Source: Chitinophagales bacterium (GTDB lineage Bacteria > Bacteroidota > Bacteroidia > Chitinophagales > Chitinophagaceae). Taken from it: 64,000 bases of DNA. The position numbers were made by a program, and so were the translations under genes. The DNA lies in contig JAFLBI010000001.1 of NCBI GenBank assembly GCA_017303835.1, forward strand, positions 1,550,001 through 1,614,000, read 5' to 3'. Each line of letters begins with the position of its first letter. Position 1 is the stretch's first letter. The notes under the pieces were generated by a model. The model saw only the letters and a program-made list of their open reading frames with translations. It was not told the origin of the DNA and searched no databases. Positions 53,377 through 61,358 of this stretch are shown piece after piece.

Positions 53377-53393
53377 ACCGCAAAATTTGCGGT
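53377..53393. other. 17-nt perfect palindrome between relA/spoT-like gene and purA
   Basis: ACCGCAAA-A-TTTGCGGT, perfect arms around one central base, 34 nt after the stop codon. Could be an operator or a weak transcription stop; a second small hairpin (ACAGCA-T-TGCTGT) follows at about 53406-53418 before an AT-rich stretch. Confidence 0.4.
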
Positions 53394-53460
53394 AAAATCT
53401 CTTCACAGCATTGCTGTATAATTAATTTTTACACAGGGGTATTTGGTTACCTGCAAGGTG

Positions 53461-53468
53461 TATTTTTG
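53461..53468 (+). promoter_or_regulatory. -7 box of purA
   Basis: TATTTTTG, exact consensus, 19 nt before the ATG at 53488. A TTTG lies at 53442-53445, but the 15-nt spacer is short. Confidence 0.45.
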
Positions 53469-53487
53469 CCGCGTTCAAACTAAACTT

Positions 53488-54750
53488 ATGGTAGACGTAA
53501 TTCTCGGCTTGCAGTGGGGTGATGAGGGCAAGGGCAAGATAGTTGACTATTTTGCACCACAGTATGATATCATCGCTCGTTTTCAGGGCGGTCCCAACGC
53601 AGGACACACTTTATATGTGCAAGACAAGAAAATTGTATTGCACCAGATTCCTTCCGGTATTTTTCACCAGAACACCATCAACCTCATTGGTAACGGTGTA
53701 GTACTTGACCCGGTTACACTGAAAAGAGAATGCGAAGCAGTTGCTGCTTTCGGCATAGATGTAAAAAAGAATCTTTTCATTTCTGAACGTACCAATATCA
53801 TTGTGCCTACGCACCGTGCTTTGGATAAAGCTTCTGAAATGTCAAAAGGTGAAAGCAAGATTGGTTCCACTTTAAAAGGTATCGGACCATCTTATATGGA
53901 TAAAACCGGCAGAAACGCTTTGCGAGTTGGTGATCTGCTGGATCGCCATTTCACTACACAGTACATCAAGCTGCGTATGAAACACCAGAAATTGCTGGAC
54001 AATTTCCATTTCATAGAAGATATCTCAGCTTGGGAAGAAGAGTTCTTCGATGCACTCGAGTTCCTGAGAACTTTGAATGTGGTGAATGGTGAATACTTTA
54101 TCAATAACCACATCAGCAATGGAAAGAAAGTGTTGGCTGAAGGCGCTCAAGGCAGTATGCTGGATATCGACTTCGGTACTTTCCCATTTGTAACCTCATC
54201 GAATACGATTTCTGCTGGTGTTTGTACCGGTTTAGGTGTAGCTCCACAAAAGATCAATGAAGTAATGGGTGTTACCAAAGCCTATTGTACCAGAGTAGGT
54301 AGTGGTCCCTTCCCTACTGAATTGCACGATGCAACAGGTGAAGAGCTAAGAAAAATTGGTAATGAGTTTGGTGCAACAACCGGCAGACCACGCCGTTGCG
54401 GTTGGATTGATCTGGTAGCACTGAAATACACCTGTATGATCAATGGTGTAACAAAAGTGATCATGACGAAAGCAGATGTACTGGATAGTTTTGCAGATTT
54501 GCAGGTATGTACTGCTTATCAGGTAAATGGAAAAGAAACGAAAGAAGTACCATTCCAGATGGCAAAGACATTACCAGAGCCAGTTTACCAGCAATTCCAG
54601 GGTTGGAACACAGATACAACAAAAATGAGAACAGCAACTGAGTTGCCTGCTACCATGCATACATATATTGATTTCATCAATGCATCTATCGGTGCTCCAG
54701 TGAAATATGTATCCAATGGACCGGGCAGAGATCAGATTGTTACATTGTAA
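53488..54750 (+). CDS. purA: adenylosuccinate synthetase
   Basis: 420 residues from the ATG at 53488, which gives the usual MVDVILGLQWGDEGKGK start; the open frame upstream (to 53443) contains the promoter. GTP-binding loop GDEGKGKIVDYF (11-22), IMP site GSTLKGIGPSYMDK, and the catalytic TTGRPRRCGWID block. Converts IMP, aspartate and GTP to adenylosuccinate, first step of AMP synthesis. Being next to the (p)ppGpp enzyme is of interest because ppGpp inhibits PurA in other bacteria. Confidence 0.97.
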   Translation: MVDVILGLQWGDEGKGKIVDYFAPQYDIIARFQGGPNAGHTLYVQDKKIVLHQIPSGIFHQNTINLIGNGVVLDPVTLKRECEAVAAFGIDVKKNLFISERTNIIVPTHRALDKASEMSKGESKIGSTLKGIGPSYMDKTGRNALRVGDLLDRHFTTQYIKLRMKHQKLLDNFHFIEDISAWEEEFFDALEFLRTLNVVNGEYFINNHISNGKKVLAEGAQGSMLDIDFGTFPFVTSSNTISAGVCTGLGVAPQKINEVMGVTKAYCTRVGSGPFPTELHDATGEELRKIGNEFGATTGRPRRCGWIDLVALKYTCMINGVTKVIMTKADVLDSFADLQVCTAYQVNGKETKEVPFQMAKTLPEPVYQQFQGWNTDTTKMRTATELPATMHTYIDFINASIGAPVKYVSNGPGRDQIVTL

Positions 54751-54838
54751 CAGAACTGGCACTGCATTTGATGAACAAAAATTTTTTTGGTTCGTAATGG
54801 TTTCATTTGAAATTTTACACCGCTAATCTTATTAGAAT

Positions 54839-55237
54839 ATGGCAGCGAAATCTAGTAAGGGATCAAAATCCACTACCCCGAAGCAGACAGAAGAGAAAGA
54901 AGTGAAAGCATCCAGCAAGAAAAAGCATCAGGAAGATGATGAGCTGGAAGATGATGAGGATATGGAGGAAACTCCTGTTCGCAAGTCTTCTAAAAAATCT
55001 GATGATGATGAGGAAGAAGAGCTGGATGATGTAGACGATGATTGGGAAAAAGTTGACGAAGAAGACAACTGGGATCCCGACTTCGATGAATTCGATATAC
55101 CCAAGAGCCGTACCAAAAAAGCAACTGGCGGCAAGAAGAAAGAAGATGACGATGATTTAGGTCTTGATGAGGACTTTAAGGAATTCGACTTGTTCAATGA
55201 CAAGGGTGGATTCGATGATGATGATGATGACTTCTAA
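54839..55237 (+). CDS. polyacidic low-complexity protein
   Basis: 132 residues, not recognised. Lys/Ser-rich first 30 residues, then long Asp/Glu runs (EDDELEDDEDMEE, DDDEEEELDDVDDDWEK) and short KSRTKK and GGKKKE islands; the end is FDDDDDDF. No folded domain is evident, so it is probably intrinsically disordered. It resembles in composition the acidic tail of RNA polymerase delta, but lacks that protein's folded N-terminal domain. 88 nt after purA and 9 nt before the next gene. Confidence 0.8.
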   Translation: MAAKSSKGSKSTTPKQTEEKEVKASSKKKHQEDDELEDDEDMEETPVRKSSKKSDDDEEEELDDVDDDWEKVDEEDNWDPDFDEFDIPKSRTKKATGGKKKEDDDDLGLDEDFKEFDLFNDKGGFDDDDDDF

Positions 55238-55246
55238 ATTAGAACC

Positions 55247-56521
55247 ATGAAATACTCAGCCGGTTTTGCACCGGATGAACATCGTATTGAAAAATCGCAA
55301 ATGTTGAATTGGGCCTCCCGGTTCAACATTTGTGTTTTACTGGATAACCATGGCTATGCATCACCACACCAATCCAAAGAATGGTTATTGGCAGTAGGCG
55401 CAACAGCGCGTTGTTTACCAGACAGTCATCAGTCACTTGACACCTTCATACAAGCACATCAAGGCAAATGGATATTTGGTCATATCAGTTATGAATATGG
55501 CCACGTATTAATGGGCAAGACACCAAGGCCTGAAACCTTTATTGGTTTTCCACTGGCTGAATTCTTTTGTCCTGAGATACTTATTGAATGTAGCGATGAT
55601 GGTCTCAACATTTTCAGTGATTCACTGCCTATTGATGAGATCCTACATTCGATACAAACCAGCACTCCTACAGCATCTACCAAAAGTACTCCTGTACAAC
55701 TAACGCCGGCTTTATCAAAGCAAGCCTATATTGATGCCATTCAGGCATTAAAAGCGCATATCAGCAGAGGTGATTGCTATGAGATCAATTATTGTCAGCA
55801 GTTTTCTGCAACAGGCACATCCATTGATCCCATTCAAGTATACCACCAACTCAGTTTGGTTTCACCAACGCCCTTTGCAGCATTCTATCGCAATGATGCT
55901 AAATACCTGCTTTGCGCCAGCCCGGAAAGGTTTATTAAGAAGGATGGAAGCACGTTAATCTCTCAGCCTATTAAAGGCACATTTAAAAGAAACCTGGTAG
56001 ATGCTGAGCAGGATGAACAATTGAAAAAAACATTGCAAGAGGATCCTAAGGAACGCAGTGAAAATGTTATGGTTGTTGATCTGGTGCGGAACGACTTAAG
56101 CCGAGTATGCCAACCGGGATCTGTGCAGGTAACTGAACTCTTTGGCATTTATAGTTTCCCGCAGGTGCACCAAATGATTTCTACCATTGAGGGCCGCATA
56201 AAACCTTCACTAGTTTTTTCGGATATCCTGAAAGCCCTATTTCCCATGGGCAGCATGACAGGTGCACCAAAGGAAAGTGTGATCAACCTCATTGATCGAT
56301 ATGAGCCTGTTCCGAGAGGATTGTATTCCGGCACCATCGGCTATATTTCGCCCAATGGCGATTTTGACTTCAATGTAGTGATCAGAAGTATCGTCTATAA
56401 TGCCACCAAACAGCATATCAGCTACCATGTTGGGAGTGGCATTACCTACTATTGCAATCCAGAAAATGAATTTCAAGAATGCTTGTTAAAGGCTGAAGCC
56501 ATGTCCGTTGCACTAAGCTGA
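55247..56521 (+). CDS. pabB: chorismate-utilising enzyme, aminodeoxychorismate synthase component I-like
   Basis: 424 residues. C-terminal chorismate-binding domain (about 160-424): DCYEINYCQQF, SPERFIKKDGSTLISQPIKGT, AERSENVMVVDLVRNDLSRV-type block (KERSENVMVVDLVRNDL), FPMGSMTGAPKESVINLIDRYE, and YSGTIGYISPNGDFDF. The PIKGT lysine motif is that of PabB/ADC synthase rather than the PLAGT of many TrpE proteins. Makes 4-amino-4-deoxychorismate for folate. No amidotransferase gene is adjacent. Anthranilate synthase I is the alternative. Confidence 0.85.
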   Translation: MKYSAGFAPDEHRIEKSQMLNWASRFNICVLLDNHGYASPHQSKEWLLAVGATARCLPDSHQSLDTFIQAHQGKWIFGHISYEYGHVLMGKTPRPETFIGFPLAEFFCPEILIECSDDGLNIFSDSLPIDEILHSIQTSTPTASTKSTPVQLTPALSKQAYIDAIQALKAHISRGDCYEINYCQQFSATGTSIDPIQVYHQLSLVSPTPFAAFYRNDAKYLLCASPERFIKKDGSTLISQPIKGTFKRNLVDAEQDEQLKKTLQEDPKERSENVMVVDLVRNDLSRVCQPGSVQVTELFGIYSFPQVHQMISTIEGRIKPSLVFSDILKALFPMGSMTGAPKESVINLIDRYEPVPRGLYSGTIGYISPNGDFDFNVVIRSIVYNATKQHISYHVGSGITYYCNPENEFQECLLKAEAMSVALS

Positions 56522-56565
56522 ATAACAAAGGAAAAAATCGTAAATTACTTGTTGTAGAATAAGTA

Positions 56566-57639
56566 ATGCCCTTAGACAGTCCAACGCATATCAGTAAAAC
56601 CATCCTAAACCGGCAACAAGAAATTGCCAATAACGCTTGGCAATTACAATGTCTGCTTTATCCTGAACTTGAGCTGAAGTACACAGGTACATTGAGGGAA
56701 AAATATCTGGAGGATATTCATTATCACCTGCAATACTTGTATGAAGCTTTACAAGCATACGATAAAAACCTGTTCACCCATTATGTCCATTGGATAAATA
56801 GCGTCTTAACCAGCAGGCATATTCCGACCAAAGAACTCATAGATAATTTAAGCTGCATCAAGAATGTGCTTAGACAATTCCTGAACGATGAAGAATATAG
56901 TTTAGCCAGTCTGTATCTGGAAGAAGCGGTTGATATCTTAAAAAGACAGATAAAACAGGATACACCAGACATACTCCAACATTCGGCAATGCAGCATGAA
57001 CGTAAACATTATCTGCATTTATTGCTGAATCAGGAACGCCATGCCGCTTATTCATACATACATGCATTAGTAAACAAAAAGTATAGCCTTCAGGATATTT
57101 ACTTGCATGTTTTCCAGGCTGCCCAGTATGAAATTGGCCAACGATGGCAGGAAAACAAACTGTCGGTTGCACAGGAACATTATTGTACGGCAGTAACACA
57201 ACAAATCATGTGCAGTTTATTGCCACAAATCTTCAGTACTCCCAAAAAGCAGATGCACATGCTTGCTTGCTGTACTTCTGGCGAACTGCATGAACTTGGT
57301 TTGCGTATGGTAGCAGATTTTTTTGAACTGGATGGATGGGACACTTGCTTCTTAGGTGCCAATACACCAGAACAGGCAGTAGTAGATATGATAGAACAAC
57401 AACACTTCGACATCATTGCTATTTCCACTACCATGACTTTTCATCTGGATCGTGTAAGATCAACAATCAAAAAAATACGGTCATTTGAGTCAAGTAAAAA
57501 CACCAAAATCATCGTCGGGGGAAACCCTTTTAATATTGGAACAGGGCTCTGGAAAAACGTGGGCGCAGATGCCTATGCAGGCAATGCACAAGAAGCTGTA
57601 GCTGTTGCCAATTTAATTTGTACAACTGCGCTTGCATGA
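56566..57639 (+). CDS. B12-binding sensor protein, CarH/AerR-like photoreceptor module without DNA-binding domain
   Basis: 357 residues. Residues 1-135 are all-helical with no helix-turn-helix of the MerR type (YLEDIHYHLQYLYEAL, NLFTHYVHWINSVL). Residues about 140-225 match the four-helix B12-binding-2 cap and contain W194-x9-E204-H205 (RWQENKLSVAQEH), the motif by which CarH-type photoreceptors hold adenosylcobalamin. Residues 230-355 are the Rossmann B12-binding domain with lower ligand H242 in the ExHxxG motif GELHELG, then FLGANTP, ISTTM and VGGNPFN. Methionine-synthase-type proteins have DxHxxG instead. Residue 195, next to W194, is Gln where Thermus CarH has the light-state ligand His132 (recalled). 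Probable cytoplasmic light or cobalamin sensor acting by protein contacts; its stop overlaps the next start. Confidence 0.82.
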   Translation: MPLDSPTHISKTILNRQQEIANNAWQLQCLLYPELELKYTGTLREKYLEDIHYHLQYLYEALQAYDKNLFTHYVHWINSVLTSRHIPTKELIDNLSCIKNVLRQFLNDEEYSLASLYLEEAVDILKRQIKQDTPDILQHSAMQHERKHYLHLLLNQERHAAYSYIHALVNKKYSLQDIYLHVFQAAQYEIGQRWQENKLSVAQEHYCTAVTQQIMCSLLPQIFSTPKKQMHMLACCTSGELHELGLRMVADFFELDGWDTCFLGANTPEQAVVDMIEQQHFDIIAISTTMTFHLDRVRSTIKKIRSFESSKNTKIIVGGNPFNIGTGLWKNVGADAYAGNAQEAVAVANLICTTALA

Positions 57640-58067
57640 AACATACTGTACCATATGTAGACTTTTGTCTGGAATGTGAACATGATGGCAAGGTTTTATC
57701 TGTGCTGAAAACATCTATCACGATGGATTTTGATCAGCAGTCTCCAGTATATCTTCAAGATCTGATTGCTGAAGCCAGTGTATCAAAAGCTGCAGAGCTA
57801 TTACAACAAGTAGATACTGATGGGGTAAGTATCGACTGGGAATTGCAGGTAAAAAATGGCAAAGCTATTGTTTGGATGGTTTTATCGGGCTTCCGTGTAT
57901 TCAACAAAATCATCATCATAGGCTCGTCTAGAAAAATGCATTACGACCTTGCCTTGTTTGATGAAATGATGCAGATCAATAATGATCAATCGAATCAGAT
58001 CAGGGAATTGGTGAAAGAGAATACACAGTTAAAAGCTCAGCTGGCGAAACAACAAATCAGCCATTGA
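57636..58067 (+). CDS. PAS-like protein with C-terminal coiled coil, partner of the B12 sensor
   Basis: 143 residues from the ATG at 57636, which overlaps the preceding stop as ATGA; an ATG 18 nt upstream is less likely. Residues about 8-105 have a PAS-like strand and helix order: VDFCLECEHDGKVLSVL, YLQDLIAEASVSKAAELL, IDWELQVKNGKAIVWMVLSGF and KIIIIGSSRK. Residues about 110-140 form a heptad-like coiled coil (NDQSNQIRELVKENTQLKAQ). That is the front end of many PAS histidine kinases, but no kinase domain follows: the frame stops and the next gene is convergent. Probably a signalling adaptor or dimer partner for the B12 sensor. PAS assignment is by pattern only. Confidence 0.7.
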   Translation: MKHTVPYVDFCLECEHDGKVLSVLKTSITMDFDQQSPVYLQDLIAEASVSKAAELLQQVDTDGVSIDWELQVKNGKAIVWMVLSGFRVFNKIIIIGSSRKMHYDLALFDEMMQINNDQSNQIRELVKENTQLKAQLAKQQISH

Positions 58068-59133
58068 TTCGGCCTTCTAATAAAGCACGTACAGATTCAA
58101 TCAGTATCTGTCCTTTTCTTGCTTCAAATACCACAGCACGTTCTTTGCTTAAACGCATGGGGTATTTTTTACCTTCTGCTAAAGTTTTATCAAAGCCGGG
58201 ATTCCATTTATTGAATTGCTGAATATCCATGAGCAATTGATTGGAAACAACTACAGAATGATAACGACCGCTTACTTCCACCACGGCTGTATTGGCCATT
58301 TCTTCTGCAGTCAATTGTTCCGCAGCATCCATTTTAGCCAAACTAGCTTTGTGTAATTCCGTTTCTTCAGCCGTCATTGTCGTCCAGCCACCACTACCCT
58401 CAAAGATGAAATGCGTAGCGATAAATTTCTTTACGTGGGTTCTGGTTTCTTCAGGTAAATAGTATTGCAAATCCCAGAAATCACGACTACCCGTTTTCTT
58501 GATGGCATTCTTTACGCGTCCGGCACCGCCATTATACGCGGCAACCACCAGTAACCAATCGCCAAACTCTGTATACAATTCCTTGATTAGTCTTGCTGCA
58601 GCATGGGTGCTCTTGTAATAATCGGTACGTTCATCCAGCATACCGCCTGTTCTTAAACCAAAGCGTCTCGCCTCATAAGGCATTAACTGCCAGGGACCAG
58701 CTGCTCCGGCCCATGACACCAAGCCAGGCTTGAGATGGCTTTCAATCACACTCAAGTACTTCATTTCCTTGGGCAGACCATATTGTGAGAGGATATTATC
58801 GTATAAGTCGAAATAAGGCTTACCCCAGGTTTTCATGCGCTCCATTTCCTTACCTTGCTTTCGAATATAATCCTGTACAAATCCGATAGCTCTTGGATTG
58901 AGTTGTGCGCTGTACGGACTACTTGGATCAAAACGATTATTTGTAAAGAGGCTTTTGAACGCCGTTTTATCGTTGCTTAGATCAGATGTATCTTTCCCAA
59001 TACGTCCAAATAAAGGATCCATGCCTTCACGAAAGGACATAGTACCTACAGCTCCGGCCACAAAGGCAAAAGCCACCAGAGAAACCCTGGCCACGCTTAC
59101 AGAACTATTGATACTGATACCAAACCAACGCAT
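58057..59133 (-). CDS. lytic murein transglycosylase (MltD/Slt-type catalytic domain)
   Basis: 358 residues. N-terminal signal anchor (about 12-30). Catalytic domain about 105-235 with glutamate E131 in YLSVIESHLKPG, GAAGPWQLMPYEARRFGL, AAYNGGAGRV and DFWDLQYYLPEETRTHVKKF, in part. No LysM repeats are seen in the C-terminal part, unlike E. coli MltD. Cleaves the MurNAc-GlcNAc bond of peptidoglycan in the periplasm. Converges on the PAS-like gene with 11 nt overlap and lies 15 nt after gatA. Confidence 0.9.
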   Translation of the reverse strand: MRWFGISINSSVSVARVSLVAFAFVAGAVGTMSFREGMDPLFGRIGKDTSDLSNDKTAFKSLFTNNRFDPSSPYSAQLNPRAIGFVQDYIRKQGKEMERMKTWGKPYFDLYDNILSQYGLPKEMKYLSVIESHLKPGLVSWAGAAGPWQLMPYEARRFGLRTGGMLDERTDYYKSTHAAARLIKELYTEFGDWLLVVAAYNGGAGRVKNAIKKTGSRDFWDLQYYLPEETRTHVKKFIATHFIFEGSGGWTTMTAEETELHKASLAKMDAAEQLTAEEMANTAVVEVSGRYHSVVVSNQLLMDIQQFNKWNPGFDKTLAEGKKYPMRLSKERAVVFEARKGQILIESVRALLEGRING

Positions 59134-59148
59134 AGATAACTTGACCTT

Positions 59149-60591
59149 TTACTTTCCGGCGAGCTCAAGAAGCTTTTTGGAAAGGCGGAGCAAAGATACC
59201 TCGCTGAAAGGAGAAGTCATGAGTTGGAGCCCATAGGGCAGCCCATTGGGGTGTTGGAACAATGGCAGGGAAACAGCAGGGCAACCCACCAGGTTGGCCA
59301 GCACTGTATAAATGTCAGCCAGGTACATTTCTACCGGGTCTTGGCTCTTTTCGCCAAAAGCCCAGGCAGTAGATGGAACAGTGGGGCTGATGAAGCCATC
59401 ATATTGGGTAAATACCTGCTGTATTTGATCGGTCAGCAATCTTCTAACTTGCTGAGCCTTAGTAAAATAAGCATCGAAATAGCCCTCACTCAGCACAAAG
59501 GTACCAAGCAGGATACGCTTCTTCACCTCTTTGCCAAAACCTTCAGATCTGGAACGCTTATACAGGTCTGTCAAATCATCAGTTGAAACATCCGAACGAT
59601 GCCCAAACCTAACCCCATCATAGCGCGAAAGATTGCTGGAAGCCTCCGCAGTTGTTAAAATATAGTAAGTAGGAACAATGTACTCAAGTAGTTCAAAATC
59701 AACAGGTTCTACGATATGACCTTGGGCTGTTAAATTTTTGATAAACGCCTCCATTCCTTCCCGAATTACTGGGTCTAAACCGGGGTGTTGCAGCATTTGC
59801 GGACTGTAGGCCAGCCGCATGGGTTGGTCTGATTTGGACTCAATTTCTACTGAATAAGCAGGTACCGGCTGTGCGGAAACTGTACTATCAAATGCATCTT
59901 CGCCTGCTATTACTTCTAAGGCAAGCGCTACATCTTCAATCTGCTTAGCGAAAATGCCAATCTGGTCAAAAGAAGATGCATAAGCAATGAGTCCGTAGCG
60001 AGAAATACGTCCATAGCTGGGTTTCATACCAATGATGCCACAGAAATCTGCTGGCTGGCGAACAGACCCACCGGTATCACTGCCCAAACTCAGCATACAC
60101 ATATCCGCTTGAACCGCTACTGCAGAGCCTCCTGAAGAACCTCCAGGCACACGATTGGTATCCAGCGCATTCCTGACCGCACCAAAAGCAGAGTGTTCAT
60201 TGCTGCTGCCCATGGCAAATTCATCGCAGTTTTGTCGGCCAAGAATAATGGCACCGGCTTCAAGCAGCCTTACTACTGCAGTAGCGTTGTACACAGCAGT
60301 ATATTGCTTCAAAATCTTGGATGCAGCAGACATTGAATGTCCCTGATATGCCAATACATCTTTAATGCCAATAACTACGCCATGTAAGGGCTTCAATGGC
60401 TTGCCTGCAATCCGTTCTGCATCTAATACTGCAGCACTGGCCAGTGCTTCCTCAGGAAACAATTCCAGCCAAGCATTGAGTGATGCTTGATTACTACAGG
60501 TATGCAGATAATGCTGAACGGCCTCCACGCAAGTGGTGAGGCCGTTCAATAAGTCTGAATGATAGTCTTTGATGGTTGTAAAACGGAACAA
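59149..60591 (-). CDS. gatA: Asp-tRNA(Asn)/Glu-tRNA(Gln) amidotransferase subunit A
   Basis: 480 residues, amidase signature family. Catalytic triad K77 (GVVIGIKDVL), S152 (VPGGSSGGSA) and S176 (SDTGGSVRQPADFCG), with the same spacing as in characterised GatA. Generates ammonia from glutamine to amidate mischarged tRNAs. Start codon is TTG at 60591; no in-frame ATG gives the expected MFRFTTIKDYHS start. gatB and gatC are not in the window. Confidence 0.95.
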   Translation of the reverse strand: MFRFTTIKDYHSDLLNGLTTCVEAVQHYLHTCSNQASLNAWLELFPEEALASAAVLDAERIAGKPLKPLHGVVIGIKDVLAYQGHSMSAASKILKQYTAVYNATAVVRLLEAGAIILGRQNCDEFAMGSSNEHSAFGAVRNALDTNRVPGGSSGGSAVAVQADMCMLSLGSDTGGSVRQPADFCGIIGMKPSYGRISRYGLIAYASSFDQIGIFAKQIEDVALALEVIAGEDAFDSTVSAQPVPAYSVEIESKSDQPMRLAYSPQMLQHPGLDPVIREGMEAFIKNLTAQGHIVEPVDFELLEYIVPTYYILTTAEASSNLSRYDGVRFGHRSDVSTDDLTDLYKRSRSEGFGKEVKKRILLGTFVLSEGYFDAYFTKAQQVRRLLTDQIQQVFTQYDGFISPTVPSTAWAFGEKSQDPVEMYLADIYTVLANLVGCPAVSLPLFQHPNGLPYGLQLMTSPFSEVSLLRLSKKLLELAGK

Positions 60592-60619
60592 AGGCTAAGG
60601 GGGTTGATCAATCGCTCAA

Positions 60620-60802
60620 TTACTGCTTGTCTTTCTCTTTCATGCCTTCTTCGATCTCGCGCTTCACGTTGTTTTTTGCATCGTTGAATTCGCGGATACC
60701 CTTACCCAAACCTTTCATGAATTCAGGAATCTTTCTTCCACCGAAAAGAATAAGAACGGCCAGTACAATGATAATGATCTCAGTAGTGCCTAAACTGCCC
60801 AT
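60620..60802 (-). CDS. tatA: Sec-independent translocase subunit TatA/E
   Basis: 60 residues: N-terminal membrane helix (about 4-20, [18 protein letters not shown]), the [20 protein letters not shown] hinge and amphipathic helix, in part, and a charged tail. Builds the pore of the twin-arginine pathway. Single tatA; tatB and tatC are not near. 28 nt before gatA. Confidence 0.94.
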   Translation of the reverse strand: MGSLGTTEIIIIVLAVLILFGGRKIPEFMKGLGKGIREFNDAKNNVKREIEEGMKEKDKQ

Positions 60803-60873
60803 AGAAATATTTTAAGAGCTACAAAGTAAGTGTTTTTCAAGCTAATAATACGCATTCCGAATATAGAGAACAT

Positions 60874-60901
60874 AAAAAAAGGCAGAACATGGTTCTGCCT
60901 T
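60874..60901 (-). terminator. intrinsic terminator of rplS
   Basis: Minus strand: 10-bp stem AAGGCAGAAC / GTTCTGCCTT with loop CAT, then TTTTT. 23 nt after the rplS stop codon. Confidence 0.92.
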
Positions 60902-60924
60902 CAATATGATACATCCATTGCGGA

Positions 60925-61275
60925 TTACATACGCTTTTCCTTGATACGTGCGCTCTTACCGCTACGCTCGCGGAGGTAGTACAGCTTAGCGCGACGAACC
61001 TTACCAACTTTGTTCAGCTGGATAGACTCGATATTAGGAGACAGGAAGGGGAACAAACGCTCAACACCCACACCATCAGAAATCTTACGCACTGTGAAAG
61101 AAGCGGTAGCACCGTTGCCCTGGAGCTTAATTACATCGCCGCGGAAGCTCTGGATACGCTCTTTACCACCTTCTACAATCTTGTAGTTTACAGTAATATT
61201 ATCACCAGCCTTGAACTTTGGAAAGTCTCTCTTAGCTGTTAACTGCTCGTGTACAAATTGAACTGCTGCGTTCAT
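60925..61275 (-). CDS. rplS: 50S ribosomal protein L19
   Basis: 116 residues, usual length. [24 protein letters not shown] (in part), the [11 protein letters not shown] core and the [43 protein letters not shown] signature in parts. Binds 23S rRNA near the 30S interface. Single gene with its own promoter and terminator, not with rpsP/rimM/trmD. Confidence 0.98.
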   Translation of the reverse strand: MNAAVQFVHEQLTAKRDFPKFKAGDNITVNYKIVEGGKERIQSFRGDVIKLQGNGATASFTVRKISDGVGVERLFPFLSPNIESIQLNKVGKVRRAKLYYLRERSGKSARIKEKRM

Positions 61276-61290
61276 AACTCAAGTTTTTAG

Positions 61291-61305
61291 CCCGATTTTT
61301 TCGGG
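61291..61305 (-). other. small hairpin at the 5' end of the rplS leader
   Basis: CCCGA-AAAAA-TCGGG on the minus strand, at the predicted transcript start. Possibly a 5' stabiliser. Confidence 0.4.
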
Positions 61306-61309
61306 ACGG

Positions 61310-61340
61310 CAAAAGTAGGTTAAAAATCGGAATTACACAA
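61310..61340 (-). promoter_or_regulatory. rplS promoter
   Basis: Minus strand TTG (61340-61338), 20 nt, TACTTTTG (61317-61310). Leader of about 28 nt. Confidence 0.6.
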
Positions 61341-61358
61341 TCTCCAATAGAATTTTTT

